The notes under the pieces are model-generated. The model did not search any database. It was given only the letters and a program-made list of their open reading frames with translations, and was not told where the DNA came from. A program made the translations under genes and the position numbers. Positions 33,816 to 45,466 of a stretch of 64,000 bases of DNA are shown here, in pieces (within the stretch, counting starts at the first letter, position 1; every line of letters begins with the position of its first letter). This DNA is from Anomaloglossus baeobatrachus. Lineage: Eukaryota > Chordata > Amphibia > Anura > Aromobatidae. The DNA lies in NCBI RefSeq assembly GCF_048569485.1, contig NC_134353.1, positions 705,776,841-705,840,840 on the forward strand, written 5' to 3'.

Positions 33816-35467
33816 CAGTTAGGTCCAGAAATATTTGGACAGTGACACAATTTTCGCGAGTTGGGCTCTGCATGCCACCACATTGGATTTGAAATGAAAC
33901 CTCTACAACAGAATTCAAGTGCAGATTGTAACGTTTAATTTGAAGGTTTGAACAAAAATATCTGATAGAAATTGTAGGAATTGTACACATTTCTTTACAA
34001 ACACTCCACATTTTAGGAGGTCAAAAGTAATTGGACAAATAAACCAAACCCAAACAAAATATTTTTATTTTCAATATTTTGTTGCGAATCCTTTGGAGGC
34101 AATCACTGCCTTAAGTCTGGAACCCATGGACATCACCAAACGCTGGGTTTCCTCCTTCTTAATGCTTTGCCAGGCCTTTACAGCCGCAGCCTTCAGGTCT
34201 TGCTTGTTTGTGGGTCTTTCCGTCTTAAGTCTGGATTTGAGCAAGTGAAATGCATGCTCAATTGGGTTAAGATCTGGTGATTGACTTGGCCATTGCAGAA
34301 TGTTCCACTTTTTTGCACTCATGAACTCCTGGGTAGCTTTGGCTGTATGCTTGGGGTCATTGTCCATCTGTACTATGAAGCGCCGTCCGATCAACTTTGC
34401 GGCATTTGGCTGAATCTGGGCTGAAAGTATATCCCGGTACACTTCAGAATTCATCCGGCTACTCTTGTCTGCTGTTATGTCATCAATAAACACAAGTGAC
34501 CCAGTGCCATTGAAAGCCATGCATGCCCATGCCATCACGTTGCCTCCACCATGTTTTACAGAGGATGTGGTGTGCCTTGGATCATGTGGCGTTCCGTTTC
34601 TTCTCCAAACTTTTTTCTTCCCATCATTCTGGTACAGGATGATCTTGGTCTCATCTGTCCATAGAATACTTTTCCAGAACTGAGCTGGCTTCATGAGGTG
34701 TTTTTCAGCAAATTTAACTCTGGCCTGTCTATTTTTGGAATTGATGAATGGTTTGCATCTAGATGTGAACCCTTTGTATTTACTTTCATGGAGTCTTCTC
34801 TTTACTGTTGACTTAGAGACAGATACACCTACTTCACTGAGAGTGTTCTGGACTTCAGTTGATGTTGTGAACGGGCTCTTCTTCACCAAATAAAGTATGC
34901 GGCGATCATCCACCACTGTTGTCATCCGTGGACGCCCAGGCCTTTTTGAGTTCCCAAGCTCACCAGTCAATTCCTTTTTTCTCAGAATGTACCCGACTGT
35001 TGATTTTGCTACTCCAAGCATGTCTGCTATCTCTCTGATGGATTTTTTCTTTTTTTTCAGCCTTAGGATGTTCTGCTTCACCTGAATTGAGAGTTCCTTA
35101 GACCGCATGTTGTCTGGTCACAGCAACAGCTTCCAAATGCAAAACCACACACCTGTAATCAACCCCAGACCTTTTAACTACTTCATTGATTACAGGTTAA
35201 TGAGGGAGACGCCTTCAGAGTTAATTGCAGCCCTTAGAGTCCCTTGTCCAATTACTTTTGGTCCCTTGAAAAAGAGGAGGCTATGCATTACAGAGCTTTG
35301 ATTCCTAAACCCTTTCTCCGATTTGGATGTGAAAACTCTCATATTGCAGCTGGGAGTGTGCACTTTCAGCCCATATTATATATATAATTGTATTTCTGAA
35401 CATGTTTTTGTAAACAGCTAAAATAACAAAACTTGTGTCACTGTCTAAATATTTCTGGCCCTGACTG
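33816..35467 (-). mobile_element. Complete Tc1 transposon
   Basis: TIRs CAGTTAGGTCCAGAAATATT and, inverted, CAGTCAGGGCCAGAAATATT are flanked by TA at 33814-33815 and 35468-35469. 1,652 bp. It encodes an uninterrupted transposase. From memory this TIR family is widespread in fishes, frogs and lampreys and is a known case of suspected horizontal spread; I cannot check that here. Both termini, the duplication and the gene look whole, so this is the best candidate for recent activity in the window. Confidence 0.93.
34071..35108 (-). CDS. Tc1 transposase, full length, DD34E
   Basis: 345 residues, the usual Tc1 length, in one uninterrupted frame. It binds the element's TIRs and catalyses cut-and-paste transposition into TA sites in the nucleus. 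Residues 1-110 form the bipartite paired-like DNA-binding region, with the linker GRPR at 58-61 between its two helix-turn-helix halves. The catalytic triad is readable: Asp152 in LWTDETK, Asp249 in QMDNDPKH and Glu284 in PDLNPIEHAF. There are exactly 34 residues between Asp249 and Glu284, so it is DD34E. A glycine-rich HGGGN lies at 186-190. A basic run KKKKK at 18-22 could help nuclear entry. The Met at 35108 matches the family start (MRSKELS) and the protein ends FATKY. No key residue is missing; enzymatic activity is inferred, not shown. Confidence 0.93.
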   Translation of the reverse strand: MRSKELSIQVKQNILRLKKKKKSIREIADMLGVAKSTVGYILRKKELTGELGNSKRPGRPRMTTVVDDRRILYLVKKSPFTTSTEVQNTLSEVGVSVSKSTVKRRLHESKYKGFTSRCKPFINSKNRQARVKFAEKHLMKPAQFWKSILWTDETKIILYQNDGKKKVWRRNGTPHDPRHTTSSVKHGGGNVMAWACMAFNGTGSLVFIDDITADKSSRMNSEVYRDILSAQIQPNAAKLIGRRFIVQMDNDPKHTAKATQEFMSAKKWNILQWPSQSPDLNPIEHAFHLLKSRLKTERPTNKQDLKAAAVKAWQSIKKEETQRLVMSMGSRLKAVIASKGFATKY

Positions 35468-35994
35468 TAGCTCCCATCTTATGTGGCCCCTCTCCCCATA
35501 TAGCTGCCATGTTATGCGGCTCCTCTCCTTGCATCTTCGGCTCACTGAGCGCTTACCTGCTCCATGTACCGGTGGCCTCTCCTGTGTCTTCCATCCTCCA
35601 TGGCACTCTGCACAGTGCACAATGACGCTGACAGACGGCAGTAGGAGGAGCTACCTCCCCACACTGCCGTGACCTCTGCAGCGTCAGTGCGTCACTGTAC
35701 GCCGGGTTAGGGAGCAGACAGGCTCCACTCAACCCGGAAGTGCAGCGCGGAGGTACGGGGATTCATTTGTGTTAGGGTCTTAAAGAGACACTAACACAAA
35801 TGAATACAGGGAGGAACCGGATCGCCGGAGCGGTTTCTTGCCGGTTCGGGGAACCGGCTGCTATTTTAGCAACCGGTTCTCCCGAACCAGACAGAACTAG
35901 CTGACTCCCACCCCTGTTTGCACCTCAATTATAAATATATACAGGAGAGAAGAAAAAAAATATACAACCTGCCGTAACCCTCAGTCTGATGAGG

Positions 35995-37151
35995 TGCGCC
36001 GCCCCGTGCTCGGCGGCAGCCAAGCCGCTCGGGTCCGGACCTTCAGTGGGTGGCTCAAGGGTCTCCGGACCCGGGGGTCCTGCGGTCACGTCGATCAAAA
36101 GGGGTTTTGGTGGTTTGGGGACATAGGTGTACGGCCGGAGCCGTGTTTGAGTTCGTGACGCCACCCATGGGATGTGATGAAGGTGGACACCACCGCTGCA
36201 GTTATGGGGCACCCGGGGAAGATGTGATGCAGCAAGTTGTGAACCCCTCCGTGGGCAGGGATGGTGGCTCCGGGACCTGTTGGGGGTTTTTGGTGGTGCA
36301 GGGAGATGGGCGGCCGGAGGGCACTGATGTACTCACTATTAGTGAACACACGAGTCTCTGGTAAACCAAGGTGATGGTGGTCGGAGCCCGCAGCAGGCTG
36401 CAGTCTGGTCCCCCACCCGGTTGGTGGTCTCTGCCTTTCTCCTGCACCTGTTTGTGATGGTGGACTACCTGCGACTGCAACGTCAGAAGTCCGCTCCCCG
36501 GCTTGTGGATGACAGAAGAGCCCTTTGCCCACAGACGCTGGCCCGTGGGATCTCTCTGCCATGGCGGTGGCTTTCTATCCCCCTCGTTGGGCTGTTGTCT
36601 TCAGTCGGGACTTTGGGTGGAACATGACCTATAGTCCTGGCCGCAATCAGTTAATTAGCTAGTCCCCAGTAGCTTCTGGACCTAGCTTCAGGGTCTGAGT
36701 ACCCCCCTTTGTGCTCCGGTTTCCGAGTCGGTTCCCCGGGTTGGTACCGGTGGGCCACTACCCTGCCCCGGTCCACCTCGGTTCCACCGAGCCATCTTCC
36801 CGGCTCCTGCAGACAGAGGCCTCCGTCTGCCTCCTAGCCAGCAGTACTAGGGCTCCTACCCTGGCACTGGTTCAGTTTACTTCAGGCCTGTCACACACAG
36901 GCCTGACCTCCACTTCTCCTCAACACTCAAACTGATCTGAACTTTCACAGTCAACTGTTACTTTCCCGCCCCAAGCTGTCTGAGACTCCTCGGTGGGCGT
37001 CTTCCAACCGCCTGGTTCCGCCCCATAGTGTGTCCATCAAGCACTGAGGGGGGTGACTAGGGTTTTAATGTTTGGATGCTGTCACCTTGTTAGGGGACTG
37101 GTGTAGTGCGGGGCCCTATCTGTAACTATCTAGCCCGGCCAGGGCATCACA
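35995..37151 (-). mobile_element. LTR relic, gypsy-type (fossil)
   Basis: 1,157 bp from TGCGCCGCCCCG to GGGCATCACA, with the same internal order as the solo LTR at 22734 (CGCTCGGGTCCGG, GTGGCTCAAGGGTCTCCGG, TTCGTGACGCCACCC). I could not see matching target duplications. It carries the box GTTCGTGACGCCA, whose complement equals the primer-site word at 51093. No internal region attached. Confidence 0.65.
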
Positions 37152-37174
37152 ATAGCGCCACACATCCAGTTCTA

Positions 37175-37345
37175 CCCTAACCTACTGTATCCTCACCTAT
37201 CCCTTGTAGACTGTGAGCCCTTGCGGGCAGGGACCTCTCTCCTCCTGTACCTGTCTGTGCCTTGTATTGTTTATGATTATTGCACTTGTCCCTATTATGC
37301 AATTATTATTATTATGCTATTATTATGCTATGTGCAGACGTTCAG
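37175..37345 (+). repeat. L2 LINE 3'-end fragment
   Basis: TGTAGACTGTGAGCCCTTGCGGGCAGGGACC and GTACCTGTCTGTGCCTTGTA match the tail of the L2 copy ending at 48135. It finishes in ATT-rich simple sequence. Confidence 0.65.
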
Positions 37346-38870
37346 GATGTGCAGTAGAAAGATCAGAAAGCTCAAAATACACAGGTTTTTGTCATGTGTT
37401 TTTGTTGTGTCTATTTCCCCACTCGTTAGCATTGGTAAAATACCCGGAATAAATGCAAGAATTGATTGAAATATGCTCGAAATCTACAAGGAATAAATAA
37501 GCATGATGTATGAGATTTCAGAATTCTCATTCACTTTGCCGGTACTGTAAAGTAGTGTGTATTTTCCACACCAAATCAGTGCAGAAAAAAATGCAACGTT
37601 TATTCGTAGCCTTATCCCTAATTTGTCATGGTAAAAATTGTGCATCGTGATCAGATGTAACACTAAACATAATGCTTCTCTCCACTCTGTGGACAGGACC
37701 TGGTTTACAAACATCAATTTCTAGCTATTATGTGCATAAGCCTGCTAAGCATCTTGGCTGTCTGCCTGCCATGTAGCTGGCAGCCGGTCCCTGTGCCGTG
37801 AAATAACAAGCTCTGTTACAGAGTGACATCATCTACTGTATGGAGATGACCCCGTTACTGAATAAGCTATTTGTAATTATGACGCCGCCGGAGCAGTACT
37901 CTTCGTTTTTACTTTTGGATCTGGAATGTAGGAGTCGTTGCTCCACGTTGGTCACCTCCCTGTCCCCATCTCCCCTTCTCTTATGACTCTGTATCAGATC
38001 CCCGAATCTTTCCTGTTTTGCATTGAGTCTCTTTCCAGCAGCTGAATCAATTGCACTGACTCATACGCTGCTGACATCTTCCTCGGGCTGAGCTGTGACA
38101 TCAGCTTCTTAAAATAGAGCCTGCTGCTGGAATTGCTCCCAGCCTCCATCTATAGGCCCTCTGTGGTTAGCTGGTCTATAGGTCTCTTATCTACCCTGTG
38201 CTCCACACATAATGCTTGAATGGAAATATCGGAGTCTCAGCTTTCACTCTGCTCAATAATAATTTCTGCTTTCCATCTCCATCTTCATAAGCATTACTGT
38301 ACCATCCACCCCCAGAATTCACTTAAGTAACTATTTCCTGAAATTATGAGCCATCAGATGACCAAACATTCTATGAACACATGGAGCTGGACAACATGAA
38401 GTCATCCCCTAGTGTCATGCATAATGACATAATATATCTGGTTGTATCTGAATACAACATAAGGGTTACAGTACCGCACAACCATGGAACTAAAAGATCT
38501 AGTGTTTGAACTGTCACCTCCATCTTTTTTTTTTTCCCAATGTATTGTTTTCTGAGAACTATAGGGAAAGTTTGGCTTCTCTTGTCAAGAAGTCAATTTT
38601 GGATTTCTTTGGATAAGTGTTCATGTGCATTGCTGTAAGTTGGACAAACGCCAATGACTCATTTCGACAACACCTATAAGTCCTTTTATATGATTGTCCG
38701 AGGGTACATGTGCTCTTAATGTGGAGGAAGCCATTGCCTACCACCTTCGTGGGAAGGTTATCTCCAAAGAAAACAAAAGGAGTGGGCATTCTAAAATCCA
38801 ACATGTCCGATAATTCTTTCCTCTAACATCTGTCATAGTTAGAAAATCAAGGCATCAAGGCTTCCCATTA
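37346..38870. other. Quiet, repeat-poor stretch
   Basis: No TIRs, tandem arrays or LINE pieces seen over about 1.5 kb, in contrast to its surroundings. No open frame resembles a known protein. Could be host unique sequence, including possible regulatory DNA. Confidence 0.4.
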
Positions 38871-38877
38871 TATATTA

Positions 38878-39051
38878 GTCCTCATTCACACATCAATACA
38901 TTTGATCAGTATTTCATCAGTATTTGCCCAATTCAGGAGTGTCTCCAAAACACAGAACAGGTATCAATCTTTCAATTACAGTGTTTCTCCACTCCTGGCT
39001 TTGTCAAACAAAACACTGATGGGGGAAAAACACTGATGTGTGAATGAGGCC
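38878..39051. mobile_element. Small TTA-flanked MITE
   Basis: TIRs GTCCTCATTCACACATCA and, inverted, GGCCTCATTCACACATCA are flanked by TTA at 38875-38877 and 39052-39054. 174 bp. The 3-bp TTA duplication suggests PIF/Harbinger, though the termini differ from the CpG-rich set. Confidence 0.75.
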
Positions 39052-39282
39052 TTATATGCTTGGGTAATCATGCTGAAATCTGCATGTTTGGCTGAGACTC
39101 ATTGACTCCTTTAGGCTTTGTTTCTTGTTGTGTGGAGAGTCTACATTTAGAGTTTTAGTGGCTTTTCCAGTCGATGTGTAGACAAAGTAGGGCAGTGTGC
39201 AGTTTTATCCTTCACACAAAAATACCAGAAACCCGGATGTTCTTCATGAAATTCAAAGAAGTCCATCTATGTATTTGGGATC

Positions 39283-40398
39283 TGTGTCGCCCAGGGCTAT
39301 GGTGTACTTGGTCACGGGCCGTATATGCACGGTAATGCTGTGTCATGGTTGTATAATGGCCGATGCCCGGTTGCGTGACACTGGGGACGCTTTTTAAAAG
39401 GGGGTATATACAGGGGAGTGAAAGAGTTTGTATTGTGATGCCACTTGCGGGTTATGATGATGGAACCGCCGCTGCACAGTCTAGTACCTCTGGGGCTGAT
39501 GGTGGTGGCATCTGAGATGGTAGGCCCTCCGCAAGCAGGGCTGGGCCCCAGGGAATGGATGGAGGGGTCCGTTGCAGAAAAAATGGAGACTACACGATGG
39601 GGATGTAGTGCAACTTCTGTTTACTCACTGTCATATGGAATCGTGGCCTCGAGGACGACTGGTGCAGACCCCTGGTTCCTTTTTGTCCCAGTGCCAGTGT
39701 GGTGACCTGGCAGTCTCTTTCCCCAGCATGGCTTCAGACTACGGGGTCCCAACCACAAGCATCTCTCACTTGTGGTTGGGACCCCGTAGTCTGGAGCGTT
39801 TGTGAGTCCCTTACTGTCTTTTGGCAGTCTCTTGTCCGTACGGTGGGCAGTGCAAACCCTGTAGGGTCGGTGTCCTATTCCGGTCCCTGGTTCAATCTTT
39901 ACTGCTGGTGCCCCCGAATTCTTTGGGTCAGTGAGGTCCATGAAGGTCCCCTCACTGTGCAGGTGTTTGTCAAGTCACGTGAAGCTGTCGCCTGACCTAG
40001 GGCCCTGTGCCCCGTCGGTGCTCTGGTTCCAGGTACCTGGCTGTACCGTCCCTGGCAAACACTCTCCTTGCTACCTGGGTTACCGTTACACGACCCCCTC
40101 TGGAGACACGTCTGTCCCCTTCCACTGTGACTACGGGACTCCCCGTTGAATGTCTGTCTGTGTCTGTCTTATCCCCTCCCACCGGGCTGCCTTCTAGTGG
40201 ACTGGACTGGCTCCACCTCTAGGCGGCCATCCATTGGGTCCTGGACTAGTCAGTCATCCCTAATGGGGAGTGGGGAACTGAGGATGTTATGTGCGTTGTT
40301 GATACTGGCACTGGGTTTCCAGCTCCCTGGGGGTAAGCCCTGCATCTTAATCAGGATGCAGTACCTAGTAGTGCCCTGAGGGGTTCAGGGGTGCTACA
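39283..40398 (-). mobile_element. Solo LTR, gypsy-type, with a 25-bp perfect hairpin (fossil)
   Basis: 1,116 bp, TGTGTCGCCC ... GGGTGCTACA, flanked by exact GATC duplications at 39279-39282 and 40399-40402. Same family as 22734 by layout but more diverged. It contains a perfect inverted repeat, 39735-39759 against 39769-39793, with a 9-nt loop, not seen in the sister LTRs. Confidence 0.75.
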
Positions 40399-40402
40399 GA
40401 TC

Positions 40403-41435
40403 CATCACAGCATCTTGGCTACTTTACACAGAACCTTACATTTCTAAGTATTTGCTTGACTGATAGATGATGAAATGTGACATTTGAAGCTGAGTCTAGA
40501 TGTGATAGGCTTATGTCCATCAGACTGCTGACGCTACAATAAAAGATGGACATGTAGAAAAAAAATGTTTGTCTTTAGCAATTTGTATGCTGGGAAGTAT
40601 AATATATCTCTTTTTATATGTAGATGGCGGTAAATGTGTAGGTGGTTTCCAGACAACATCTGTCCTCAGCACCGTTCTTTCCTGTTTCTGATGACATTTT
40701 CTGCCTAAGCACATGTGGGATGCAGCTGTTGTGGAAAACACATGCCTCTAACAGTAGGAACGGAACAATGGAAAATCGTCTTCTTCAGTTTATCCCAGAG
40801 GGAGCGAATGAGAACAGAAGATAATGAATAGCACAAATGATATGAACCTAAAACACTGTGTTCTCTCGCTGACTGCACGCATCAGGCCTGGAATCTAATG
40901 TCTTCATTAGACATAATTCTAAAGACTAGATACAGAATATGCTGCATACTGTAGAATAAGATTGGACTATGACAATATTAAGCACATTTTTACTTAGCTC
41001 ATATTATTGTACAAAATGTAAAGTATATGTTTCAGTAACGCATCTATCGGGGAGCAGTGGGGAAAGGGCAGTTGCCTCGGGCCTCTGAGATCCACAAACT
41101 GGAAACTGGCTCGCCCAGAGCTACGCTGCTTTTAACTGTATCGGCATTCACAGCGCAGTTAAACTATGCGGTAGGGCAGGGAGACATGATCTCCCTGCAC
41201 TGCCGTTCTCTATTCTGTAGACCATAGGTGGATTTAGGCCTTTGGTCTACAGAACAGCAGGTAGATTCACTGACGAGGTGGGGACGTGGAGCAGCATGAT
41301 GACATCATCACGTTAGGGATCTGTGTGGCCAGGCGCAATGACATCACCATGTTGGTCATGTCTGCTGGCGGACTCCTCAGGATCCATGGGTAGGTGAGCA
41401 TAACGTTTTTTTTTCCTGGGGGAAAATACTGGGGG
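40403..41435. other. Uncharacterised stretch
   Basis: No gene seen. From about 41050 the sequence (CAGTGGGGAAAGGGCAGTTG) may be the left part of the element that carries the following minisatellite. Confidence 0.3.
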
Positions 41436-42700
41436 ACATCTTACAGTTTGGGGGGAATACTGGGGACCATATTACAATGTAGGGGGGATACTGGGGGACC
41501 ATTATACAGTGTGGGGGAAATACTGGGGCCATATTACAGTGTGGGGGAACTACTAAGGGCTATATTACAGTGTGGGGGGAATACTAGGGCCATATTACAG
41601 TGTAGGGAAAAAATGAAAGACCTTATTACAGTGTGGGGGGGGATACTGGGGACGATTTTACAGTGTTGGGGATGCTGGAGGAAACATTACATTGTTTGGC
41701 AAATACTGGGGCCATATTACAGTGTGGGAGAATACTGGGGCTATATTACAGTGTAGGGGAAATACTAAAGGCCATATTGTAGTGTGGAGGGAATACTGGG
41801 GCCATATTATGATGTGGGGGAAATTCTAAAGGCCCTATTACAGCATGTGGGGATACTGGGGGGCATTTTACAATGTGGGGGACGCTGGGGGTAACATTAC
41901 ATTGTGGGGGAAATACTGGGGCCGTAATACAGTGTGGGGAAAATACTGGGGCCATATTACAGTGTGAGGGAACTACTAAGGGCCATGTTACAGTGTGGAT
42001 GAATATTAGGGCCATATTACAGTGTAGGGGAAATACTAAGGGTCATATTACAGTGTGGAGGGAATATACTGTGGCTATATTACAGTGTGGGGGCAATACT
42101 AAGGGCCCTATTACAGCATAGGGGAATACTAGGTGCCATTTTACAGTGTGGGGGATATTGGGGGTAATATTACATTGTGGGGGAATACTGGGGCCATATT
42201 ACATTGTGGGGGGAAAACTGGGGGTCATATTACAGTGTGAGGGAAATACTGGGGGTCACACTGTGTGAGGAAATTCTGGGAATCATAGTACAGTATGGGG
42301 AGATACTGATACTGAGGGCCATTATACATTATCAGGGGAAAACTGGGGGTCATATTAAAGTGTGGGGAAATACTTGGGGACATAATACAGAGTGGGGGAA
42401 AAACTGGGAGCCATATTATAATGTGGAGGGAAATACTGAGGGCCATAATACAGTATAGGGGAACACTGGGGGCTATATTACAGTATGGGGGAAATACTGG
42501 GGGCCATGATACAGTGTGGAGGAAATACTGGGGTGGAAATACTGAGGGCCATCATAAAGTGTGAGCAGGACTACTGAGGGCCATCATATAGTGGGGGGGG
42601 CCTGCTGGGGGCCATCATACAGTGGTGGATGCTAGTGAGGGTTGTCATACAGTGGGAGAGGGCTACTGTAGAGCCCATCATTTTGTGTATAGGGAGCTGT
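41436..42700. repeat. ~30-bp minisatellite (GGGGGAATACTGGGG-CATATTACAGTGT)
   Basis: About 40 imperfect units with the layout GGGGGAATACTGGGGCCATA + TTACAGTGT. Units vary by small insertions. An LTR relic lies directly at its right end (42706). The skeleton is shared with arrays at 14440, 44145 and 48150. Open frames through it are low-complexity artefacts. Confidence 0.85.
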
Positions 42701-42705
42701 ATCAG

Positions 42706-43821
42706 TGCCGCCCCCGTGTCAGCAGCCGAGCTGCTCGGATCTGGATCCGCGGTGGCTCGAGGGGTTTCCGGACCCGGGGGTCGTGCGGCCACTCAACTGA
42801 ATGGGGTATTTACAGGGGATAGTATTAGAGTTCGTGATGCCACCCGTGGTATGTGGTAATTTGGAGTACCACCGCTGCAGTTAGGAGTACCCGGGGGTGA
42901 TGGAATGGGGCAGCCAGGTGTTGTGACCCTCCACGGGTAGGGGGAATACCCCGGGATTCGGTGATGGTGAGGGTAAGTGTCGTTGGATGTGAAGGGGTCA
43001 CTTGCGTACTCACTCAGTCCATTAAGCTGACACCGACAACTGGATAAATCAAAGTCCTGGATCCCGCCGCCGCTGAGGGGAGCTAGTTCGGGTCCTGTCC
43101 CCAATGGTGCTGCCTGGTGATCCGTGACCTGCCTTCTGGCACTAAGTTTACTTCTCTGTTGGTCCCGGTAGTATGGAACTTGCCGGGTCCCGCTCCCCAC
43201 TATGGCTAAGTGTGGGAGCTTGCTCTAAGGGTTCACGCTTGAGATTTTCTGGACCGTTTGAGTGGAAAGTCCTATCCCCCTCGTTGCGCTAGTACCCCGA
43301 TTTTGGAGCAGGTGGAGAGCGGATTTTGAAGGCTCCGTTCTCATCAGGTAAATTGTCAGCTTGCCTGAAGCTACTCCCTGACCTAGGGTCCACGTACCCC
43401 GTCCTGAACTGGTCCCAGCCTGATGATGGTGCAAGGCCGCCGGCTGTCCTCCTCGACAGAACCGTGCCCCTTTCCACGATCCCCTGCGACCGGGGGTCCA
43501 GCTCCTCTAGGCCCAGACCACCATCTGCCACCTAGATAACTTCCTAGGAGCCCTGCTCCTGACCTCTCTCCTTCACTTCCAACACTCAACTCTCCACTCC
43601 TGACACTCCTGACCTCCCCTATTCAACCCCCCAGGTGGGCGACCCTATTCCACTCAGGCCATCTACTGGTGTGTTTGGTGGGTGTGGTGCAGAGTGTACC
43701 TAGGACTTTGATTGACTGCTGTTGGCAACACCATATAGTTGGGGACCCATAACCAAGAAGGAGGTGGATATTGCACAGGAGGGCAGATTGTACAATACTC
43801 TGTGACGACCTGATAGGCCAG
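42706..43821 (-). mobile_element. LTR relic, gypsy-type (fossil)
   Basis: About 1.1 kb from TGCCGCCCCCGTG, with GAGCTGCTCGGATCTGG, GTGGCTCGAGGGGTTTCCGG and TTCGTGATGCCACCCGTGG in the family order. The right end is unclear and no target duplication is visible. It sits at the right end of the minisatellite. Confidence 0.6.
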
Positions 43822-43957
43822 AGACTGGTTAAACCATCTGGTTTGGAGGTTTGGAGGTCGCCAAGCCCCTGCGGCTGCTTCTTGTGGCCCACAGGCCCAT
43901 AGACCTTGTAACTATCGCGGTGCAGGGGCCGCAGCCATCAGCACTTTATTTCTGATA

Positions 43958-44139
43958 AATATTTTGCCAGCGCTGCGGAGTCAAGTTCTTTATGCACAAC
44001 TCAATGTCAGCCGCCGGCCAATCAGAGGCAAGCAAGTGACGCGAATGAGCTCAGTTGCTTGCCTCTGATTGGCCAGTGGCTGATATTAAGATGTACAGAG
44101 AGAACTTGAATCTGCGTACTGTGCAGCGCTGGCAAAATG
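43958..44139. repeat. Palindrome next to the 31-bp array
   Basis: Arms about 43958-44035 and 44054-44139 are inverted copies. CCAATCAGAGGCAAGCAAG pairs with CTTGCCTCTGATTGG, and GCCAGCGCTG with CAGCGCTGGC. It lies immediately left of the minisatellite and probably belongs to the same element. Confidence 0.65.
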
Positions 44140-44144
44140 TTCAT

Positions 44145-45466
44145 CTGCACAACAGGGGACAAGGATGTCCCAAGAAGAGGTCCAGTAAAGGGGACATTAC
44201 TACAAGAAGGAGACCTGCATGGGCACAAGGATGGACACACTACCACAGGATGGGCACATTACTACATGATGAGGACCAGGATGGGCAAATTACTACAGAA
44301 TGGTGACCAGGGTGGGCACATTATTACAAGATGGGGACCAGGATGGGCACATTACTACAGAATGGGAACCAGGATGGGCACATTACAACAAGATGGGGAC
44401 CAGGATGAGAGCACATTACTACAAGATGAGGAACAGGATGGTCACATTATTACAAAAAGGGGACAAGGATGGGCATATTACTACAAGAAGGGGACCAGGA
44501 TGGGCACATTACTACAGGATGGGGACCAGGATAGGCACATTACTACAAGATGAGTACCAGAATGGGCAACATACTACAAGAAGGGGACCAGGATGGGCAA
44601 ATTACTACAGGATGGGGACCAGGACAGGCACATTACTACAAGATGGGGACAAGGATGGGACACATTACTACAAGATGGGGACAAGGATGGAGCACATTAC
44701 TACAAGATGGTGACAAGGATGGGGCACATTACTACAGGATGAGGACAAAGATGAGAGCACATTACTACAAGGTATCAAGGATGGGCACATTACTACACGA
44801 TGAGGACCAGTTATGGGCACATTACTACAGAATGGGGACCAGGGTGGGCACATTACTACAAGATGGGGAACAGGATAGGCACATTACTACAAGATGGGGA
44901 CCAGGATTGACACATTACTACAAGAAGGGGACAAGGAAGGGGCACATTACTACAAGAAGGGGACCAGGATGGGCACATTACTACAGGATGGGGACCACGA
45001 TGAGCACATTATTACAAGATGGGGACAAGGATGGGCACATTACTACAAGAAGGGGACAAGGATGGGCACATTACTACAAGATGGAGACAAGGATGGGGCA
45101 CATTACTAAAAGATGGGGACAAGGGAGGGGCACATTACTACAAGATGGGGACAAGGATGGGCACATTACTACAGAATGGAAATAAGGATGTGCACATTAC
45201 TACAAGGGGACAAGGATGGGCACATTACTACAGAATGGGGACAATATTACAAGATGGGGACAAGGATGGGCACATTACTACAAGATGGGGACAAGGATGG
45301 GCACATTACTACATGATGGAAATAAGGATGTGCACATTGCTACAAAGGGACAAGGATGAGCACATTACTATAGAATGGGAAGCAGGGTGGTGTACATTGC
45401 TACAAAAAGGGGAACAGGATGGGGGACATTACTAAAAGATGAGGACCAGGATAGGAAGATTACTAG
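44145..45466. repeat. 31-bp minisatellite, about 40 copies
   Basis: Unit GATGGGGACCAGGATGGGCA + CATTACTACAA, 31 bp. Variants alternate ACCAGG/ACAAGG and AGATGG/AGAAGG, with some units one base longer. Since 31 is not a multiple of 3 and the unit has no stop, several frames stay open for over 100 codons; these are not genes. Confidence 0.92.

Larger units (their letters stand above)
33162..35916. mobile_element. hAT element with minisatellite, split by an intact Tc1
   Basis: Ends CAGGGGTGGGATTCAAAT and, inverted, CAGGGGTGGGAGTCAGCT are flanked by TTTGCACC at 33154-33161 and 35917-35924, an exact 8-bp hAT duplication. Without the Tc1 insertion the copy is about 1.1 kb. It has no transposase and contains a ~33-bp minisatellite (about 33465-33812, resuming after 35468). 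Confidence 0.85.

Noticed and set aside
36095-36562. 155-aa minus-strand frame
   Set aside because: Lies wholly within an LTR relic; no domain recognised and not preserved in the sister LTRs.
44137-45435. Several open frames over 130 codons (up to 211 aa) repeating MGTRMGTLLQD-like words
   Set aside because: They follow from a stop-free 31-bp tandem unit read in three frames; no domain, no promoter, typical minisatellite artefact.
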